From positions 29,321 through 93,320 of the forward strand of contig UQYT01000003.1 in NCBI GenBank assembly GCA_900545405.1: a DNA stretch of 64,000 nt. The letters run 5' to 3'. The notes below the pieces were generated by a model. It did no database searches. It was not told the DNA's origin and saw only the letters and a list, made by a program, of their open reading frames with translations. The translations under genes and the position numbers were made by a program. Origin of the DNA: an uncultured Eubacteriales bacterium (GTDB lineage Bacteria > Bacillota > Clostridia > Oscillospirales > Oscillospiraceae). Below, one piece after another: positions 60,112-64,000 of the stretch (its first letter is position 1; every line of letters begins with the position of its first letter).

Positions 60112-60984
60112 TCAACTTCTTCTGTATGAGAGGCGCGCGGCCAGCTGCGCCAGGAAGTCCGAGCCGAGCTCTCCGGCCAGCTCCACGGCGCGCTCCGTGA
60201 GGCGCGAGACCATCGCGGCGCACTTTTCCTCGCCGTAGAGGGACATGAACGTGACCTTGCCCTCCGCCTCGTCGGAGCCGATGGGCTTGCCGAGCTCGGC
60301 CTCGGTGCTGAGCACGTCGAGCATGTCGTCGCGTATCTGGAAGGCTGCGCCGAGCGCCGCGCCGTATTGCAGCGCGAGGTCCGTCTTGTCCTCCCCCGCC
60401 CCCGCGGCGGCCGCGCCCATGGCGCAGGCGGCTGAGAGCAGGCTGCCCGTCTTGCGGCCCTGCAGGTCCGTGAGCCAGGCCTCGTCCTGCGGCGGGTCGG
60501 CGCGCATGTCCATGAACTGGCCGCCGCAGATGCCGTCCACCCCGGCGGCGCCGGCGAGATATTCCGCGCACTCAGCGCGCCGCTCGGCGGGCAGGCCGCA
60601 GCGGAGGATGGTACCGAAGGCCTCGGCCTGCAGCGCGTCGCCCGCGAGGACGGCGGTGCACTCGCCGTAGACCTTGTGGTTCGTCGGCTTGCCGCGGCGC
60701 AGGTCGTCGTTGTCCATGCAGGGCAGGTCGTCGTGGATGAGGCTGTAGGTGTGCAGCATCTCAACGGCGCAGGCCACCGGCAGGGCCGCCTCCACGTCGC
60801 CGCCGCAGATGCGGCAGAACTCCAGCACCAGCGTCGGGCGCAGGCGCTTGCCGCCGGCAGTGAGGCTGTAATCCATCGACTCCAGCAGCCCGTCGAAGGG
60901 CAGGCCCTCCTTCCGGCCGAAATATCCCGCGAGCGCGGGCTCTATCATGCCCAGATACTCGGCGTATCTCTCGTCAAAGGTCAT
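60112..60984 (-). CDS. ispA: Polyprenyl (geranyl/farnesyl) diphosphate synthase
   Basis: A 290-residue all-helical prenyltransferase. YSLIHDDLPCMDNDDLRRGK is the first aspartate-rich motif and AFQIRDDMLDVLS the second. It condenses isopentenyl diphosphate with allylic primers, probably to farnesyl diphosphate. The ATG overlaps the xseB stop (ATGA). Order xseB-ispA-dxs is typical of Firmicutes. Confidence 0.95.
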   Translation of the reverse strand: MTFDERYAEYLGMIEPALAGYFGRKEGLPFDGLLESMDYSLTAGGKRLRPTLVLEFCRICGGDVEAALPVACAVEMLHTYSLIHDDLPCMDNDDLRRGKPTNHKVYGECTAVLAGDALQAEAFGTILRCGLPAERRAECAEYLAGAAGVDGICGGQFMDMRADPPQDEAWLTDLQGRKTGSLLSAACAMGAAAAGAGEDKTDLALQYGAALGAAFQIRDDMLDVLSTEAELGKPIGSDEAEGKVTFMSLYGEEKCAAMVSRLTERAVELAGELGSDFLAQLAARLSYRRS

Positions 60985-61217
60985 TCCCCGGCCTCCTCAA
61001 AGGGCAGCTCCTCCGGCTCGCCGTCCGCGCCCTTGCGGAGCTTGACCACCTTCTGCTCGGCCTCGTCGAGCTGCTTGGTGCAGGCCGTGATGAGCGCCGC
61101 GCCCTCCTCAAAGAGCTTGAGCGAATCGGCCAGCGGCGCGTCGCCCCGCTCCAGAGTGCGGACTATCTCGCCCAGGCGGGAGAGGGACTCCTCAAAGGTC
61201 TTTTTCTTTACAGCCAT
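60981..61217 (-). CDS. xseB: Exodeoxyribonuclease VII small subunit
   Basis: A 78-residue protein. The ATG at 61217 follows GGAGAAGAC; a longer reading is rejected. TFEESLSRLGEIVRTLERGD and LADSLKLFEEGAALITACTK match the two-helix XseB core. It overlaps the xseA end by 26 nt and ispA by 4 nt. Confidence 0.94.
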   Translation of the reverse strand: MAVKKKTFEESLSRLGEIVRTLERGDAPLADSLKLFEEGAALITACTKQLDEAEQKVVKLRKGADGEPEELPFEEAGE

Positions 61218-62430
61218 TGTCTTCTCCTCCGTAAACGCTCTCCACGAGGCACTTTGCTCCGCCACGGGAGAGGCACAGATCCAGTTTGTCCCCGGCCTTG
61301 AGCTGCCCGGCCTCGCGCACGGCGCGGCCCTCGGCGTCCAGGGCTATCGAATAGCCGCGGCCCAGCACCTTCAGCGGGCTGAGCGCGTCCAGCTTCGCCG
61401 CGAGGCGGGCGAACTCCTGCCGCTCGCGGTGCAAGCGCCCTGTCGCCGCCGCGTCCAGGCGCAGGCGGATGGAGTCGAGCTCCAGGCGGCGCTGGTCTAT
61501 GAAGCCCGTCGGGCTCTGCATGACCCGGCGGGAGGCGAGCTCCGTCAGCGCGGTGCGCCTCTGCGAGAGGCCGCGGTCTATCGCCTGGTCCAGCCGCGCC
61601 GCGGCCGAGCGGATGGCGTCCCGCAGCTCCAAGACGTCGGGCGCGACGAGCTCCGCCGCGTTCGACGGCGTGGCAGCGCGCAGGTCCGCGACAAAGTCGG
61701 CTATTGTGACGTCCGGCTCGTGGCCCACGGCGGAGATGACGGGCAGCTCGCTCGCATATATCGCGCGGGCGACGCGCTCGTCATTGAAGGCCCAGAGGTC
61801 CTCTATGGAGCCGCCGCCGCGGCCGGTTATGATGACGTCCGCGACGCGGTATTTGTTGGCATAGCGCAGCGCGCCGGCGATCTCCGGCGGGGCCTCCACG
61901 CCCTGCACGCGCACGGGCAGGAGCACCACCTTCGCCACGGGCCAGCGCTTTCGCAGCACGCGGATGATGTCGTGCACCGCGGCGCCCGCCGAGGACGTGA
62001 TGACGGCGATGCGCTCCGGATAGCGCGGGATGGGCTTTTTGTGCGCGGGGTCGAATAGCCCCTCGGCGGCCAGCTTGGCCTTGAGCTGCTCATAGGCCAC
62101 CTGCAGATCGCCCGCGCCCTCGGGCATCAGGCCCTCGCAGTAGAGCTGATAGGCCCCGTCGCGCGGATAGACGGCGACGCGGCCCCAGGCCGTGACGCGC
62201 ATGCCGCTCTCGGGCCTGAAGCGGAGCTTCGAGGCCGCCGAGCGGAACATCACGCAGCGCAGGCTGGATTCCGCGTCCTTGAGCGTGAAATAGTGGTGGC
62301 CCGAGGGGTAGACCTTGTAGTTTGAGAGCTCGCCCCGGACATAGACGGAGCCGAGCACGGGATCGGACTCGATTAGGCCCTTTATGCGGGCGTTGAGCTC
62401 CGATACGCTCAGCGGCTCGCGTTCGGTCAT
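61192..62430 (-). CDS. xseA: Exodeoxyribonuclease VII large subunit
   Basis: A 412-residue nuclease subunit. Residues 1-100 are the OB-fold (VRGELSNYKVYPSGHHYFTL), then the catalytic domain with VITSSAGAAVHDIIRVLRKR, GRGGGSIEDLWAFNDE and SAVGHEPDVTIADFVADLRA. With XseB it degrades single-stranded DNA to oligonucleotides. The ATG overlaps the nusB stop (ATGA). Confidence 0.96.
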   Translation of the reverse strand: MTEREPLSVSELNARIKGLIESDPVLGSVYVRGELSNYKVYPSGHHYFTLKDAESSLRCVMFRSAASKLRFRPESGMRVTAWGRVAVYPRDGAYQLYCEGLMPEGAGDLQVAYEQLKAKLAAEGLFDPAHKKPIPRYPERIAVITSSAGAAVHDIIRVLRKRWPVAKVVLLPVRVQGVEAPPEIAGALRYANKYRVADVIITGRGGGSIEDLWAFNDERVARAIYASELPVISAVGHEPDVTIADFVADLRAATPSNAAELVAPDVLELRDAIRSAAARLDQAIDRGLSQRRTALTELASRRVMQSPTGFIDQRRLELDSIRLRLDAAATGRLHRERQEFARLAAKLDALSPLKVLGRGYSIALDAEGRAVREAGQLKAGDKLDLCLSRGGAKCLVESVYGGEDNGCKEKDL

Positions 62431-62891
62431 GACTCCTCCGGCGCGGCGGCGCGCTCACCGCGCATGAAGCCGCCGAGGACGCCGTTTATGAAGGCGACCG
62501 TCTCCGGCTCCTCATAGTTCTTGGCAAGCTCCACGGCCTCGTTTATGACGGCGGAGGGCGGGACGTCCTCCACGTACAGCAGCTCCGCCAGGGCGCAGCG
62601 GAGCACGGCCGCCGCGGTGCGCGTTATGCGCTCCGGCCGCCAGCCGATGGCATATTTCTCGATGTATGAGTCTATCTCCTCGCGGTTGGCCGCGCAGAGG
62701 GAGACGAGCGTGCGTATGTAGCCGAGGCTCTCCTCGTCCGGCTTCTTGCCGAAGAGCTCGTCCTCGCCCGCGAGCGTCGCAAAGTGCTCGTCCTCAAAAA
62801 ATCCGCCGAGCAGGTCCTCGGGCTGCTCGCCCGAGGCGCCCTGGGCGTATATTAGCCGTATCGCCAGTTCTCTGGCCTTCGTCCTGGTCAT
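62427..62891 (-). CDS. nusB: Transcription antitermination factor NusB
   Basis: A 154-residue RNA-binding protein of rRNA antitermination. It starts with TRTKARELAIRLIYAQGASG and ends with the LRCALAELLYVEDVPPSAVI and NEAVELAKNYEEPETVAFIN motifs of the family. It overlaps the Asp23 gene and xseA by 4 nt each, a tightly coupled operon. Confidence 0.94.
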   Translation of the reverse strand: MTRTKARELAIRLIYAQGASGEQPEDLLGGFFEDEHFATLAGEDELFGKKPDEESLGYIRTLVSLCAANREEIDSYIEKYAIGWRPERITRTAAAVLRCALAELLYVEDVPPSAVINEAVELAKNYEEPETVAFINGVLGGFMRGERAAAPEES

Positions 62892-63250
62892 TTGTCAAAG
62901 GCCACGCCCGAGACGTGGACGTTCACGACCGGGGCGCCCATGCCGGTCATGGACTCAACGGCGCCGGTGACGGTGTCCTGCACCTGCTTGGCGACGCTGA
63001 CGACGTTGGAGCCGTAGCGGACCATGATGATGACGTCGACGGTGATGACGCCGTCGTTTATCTGTACCTTGACGCCCTTGCCGGGGGACTTGATGCCCAG
63101 CAGCTCGGCAAGCTCCGCCCCGGCGTTGTTCACCAGGGAAGCCACGCCGTCTATCTCATTCACGGCAGCGCGCACCATCGAAACGAGGACATCCTCGGAG
63201 ATGTTGATGCTGCCCTTTTCATCCTTGCAGGTTATATAGTTCTCGCCCAT
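62888..63250 (-). CDS. Asp23/Gls24 family envelope-stress protein
   Basis: A 120-residue protein (GSINISEDVLVSMVRAAVNE, GVITVDVIIMVRYGSNVVSV, VVNVHVSGVAFD) matching the Asp23/YqhY family. In Firmicutes the copy upstream of nusB is YqhY, linked genetically to acetyl-CoA carboxylase control. accB/accC are not in this window. First gene of the operon behind AGGTAAGCGC. Confidence 0.9.
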   Translation of the reverse strand: MGENYITCKDEKGSINISEDVLVSMVRAAVNEIDGVASLVNNAGAELAELLGIKSPGKGVKVQINDGVITVDVIIMVRYGSNVVSVAKQVQDTVTGAVESMTGMGAPVVNVHVSGVAFDK

Positions 63251-63334
63251 GCGCTTACCTCCTTAAGATAATGGCAATATAGTATACCACGCCCGGCGGC
63301 GAAAATAAAGAGCGGATTTGTCGCACTCCCGTCC

Positions 63335-63910
63335 TCAAAGCCCCAGCGCGCGCCGGACGCCCTCGAAAACGGCCCGGTGCCCCGCCTCATCGAGGTGCAC
63401 GCCGTCAAAGCAGAGCCCCGGCGCCCAGGCCGCGGCGTCCGCAAACTCCAGGCCGAGCACCTCCGCCGTCCGCGCGAGGCACTCCCCGAGGCGCGCAGAC
63501 TCCGTGATGAGCCGCTCCTCATCGACCCAGGCCCCGGGCCGCATGGGCGGGGGCGAGACGAGCAGCGTTCGCCCCGGCTCGAGGCGCGGCAGGGCGTCTC
63601 TCAGGAAGCGCTCCATGCGCTCTGCGACGTTCTCGGCGCGGAAGTCGGGGCTGCAGAGGAGGTCGTTGCCGCCTAGCATGACGAGGAGGACGTCGGCTGG
63701 GAGGTATCGGCCCAGCTCGGCGCAGGCGGCGCTGACGCGAGCGGGTGTGTTGGGAATGGTGCGGCCGTTGACGCCGCAGTTGACGACCTCAAGCCCCGGC
63801 AAGGCCGAGAGCAGGCTCGTCCAGCGCACGTCCTTGGGATAGCGCTCGCCGAGATATGAGCGCGGGTCGTAGCCCCAGGTGTTCGAGTCCCCAAAACAGA
63901 TGATCTTCAT
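63335..63910 (-). CDS. SGNH/GDSL hydrolase (arylesterase-like)
   Basis: A 191-residue esterase. IICFGDSNTWGYDP has the block I serine, VMLGGNDLLCSPDF block III, and FDGVHLDEAGHRAVFEGV block V with the Asp-His pair. No signal peptide, so cytoplasmic. Relatives hydrolyse short acyl or aryl esters. It stands alone, with GGAGGTATTT before its ATG and the dispersed repeat behind its start. Confidence 0.9.
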   Translation of the reverse strand: MKIICFGDSNTWGYDPRSYLGERYPKDVRWTSLLSALPGLEVVNCGVNGRTIPNTPARVSAACAELGRYLPADVLLVMLGGNDLLCSPDFRAENVAERMERFLRDALPRLEPGRTLLVSPPPMRPGAWVDEERLITESARLGECLARTAEVLGLEFADAAAWAPGLCFDGVHLDEAGHRAVFEGVRRALGL

Positions 63911-63941
63911 AAATACCTCCCCGCGCTGCGCGAAGCGCGTC

Positions 63942-64000
63942 TGAAAGTTTCGCCCGCCTTTTCAAAGGCGGCGGGGTGCAGGGGCAGAGCCCTTGCCCGC
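63942..64000. repeat. Dispersed repeat, copy 2 (runs off the window)
   Basis: From TGAAAGTTTCGCCCGCC onward this matches the reverse complement of 52560-52502 with only a few differences, and continues past the window edge. It carries the same CCGCC...GGCGG hairpin. Confidence 0.75.

Noticed and set aside
1..64000. CRISPR arrays, rRNA genes and insertion-sequence transposases
   Set aside because: No regularly spaced direct repeats, rRNA-like sequence or DDE transposase motifs were seen.

Overview
The window looks like chromosome from a spore-forming, high-GC member of the Clostridia, most like an Oscillospiraceae-type gut Firmicute. The support is a 5' fragment of an alpha/beta-type small acid-soluble spore protein gene, a SpoIIQ-like LytM protein, four S-layer-homology (SLH) surface-protein genes, an acetoin-dehydrogenase-type operon with a sigma-54 activator, and the cluster asp23-nusB-xseA-xseB-ispA-dxs-tlyA-nadK-argR-recN. 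The genus cannot be fixed from the sequence alone.

Layout. Positions 1-13.8 kb are accessory DNA with visibly lower GC: a small gene behind a LexA-like box, a sigma-region-4-like regulator, a frame-disrupted SLH protein gene, a LytTR two-component system, a 1200-residue beta-helix SLH protein, a NYN-domain protein, a CD1845-like membrane protein, a TnpW-like protein and a TnpX-type large serine recombinase. The recombinase ends about 90 bp from a truncated spore-protein gene, which suggests the right end of an integrated element. From 14 to 26 kb come a GltS-type carrier, an acyltransferase, another SLH protein, tRNA-Val, the SpoIIQ-like protein and the lower-glycolysis operon trmL-pgk-tpiA-gpmI-eno. 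From 26 to 30 kb there is a plus-strand run: GT2 glycosyltransferase, radical SAM protein, FMN alpha-hydroxy-acid oxidase and beta-lactamase-like serine hydrolase. From 30 to 40 kb is the acetoin-type 2-oxo-acid dehydrogenase operon (Lin0512, E1 alpha, E1 beta, AcoX, E2, E3, DUF6506) with its sigma-54 regulator and a lipoate ligase. From 40 to 52 kb lie a TetM-like GTPase fused to a YacP/Rae1-type NYN domain, a fourth SLH protein, panB with a formate/nitrite channel, a CBS protein, a lipoprotein, an MBOAT/DHHW acylation pair and YbaK. A gene-free repeat block (51.98-52.56 kb) follows, then tyrS, a cysteine-rich small protein and the recN-to-asp23 housekeeping cluster. The window ends in a second copy of a dispersed repeat.

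The strongest unexplained structure is shared by the four SLH genes: each mRNA leader carries two tandem palindromic stem-loops of unrelated sequence, one of them always a 22-nt palindrome. Other leads are the TetM-like/YacP fusion, the serine recombinase beside a truncated spore-protein gene, two near-identical SLH modules in inverted orientation 27 kb apart, a repeated TCTCA/TGAGA motif around the acetoin/lipoate genes, a GAFPGA variant in the sigma-54 activator, and a MITE-like element with roughly 70-bp inverted ends.

All calls come from reading the sequence. No database search or folding program was run.
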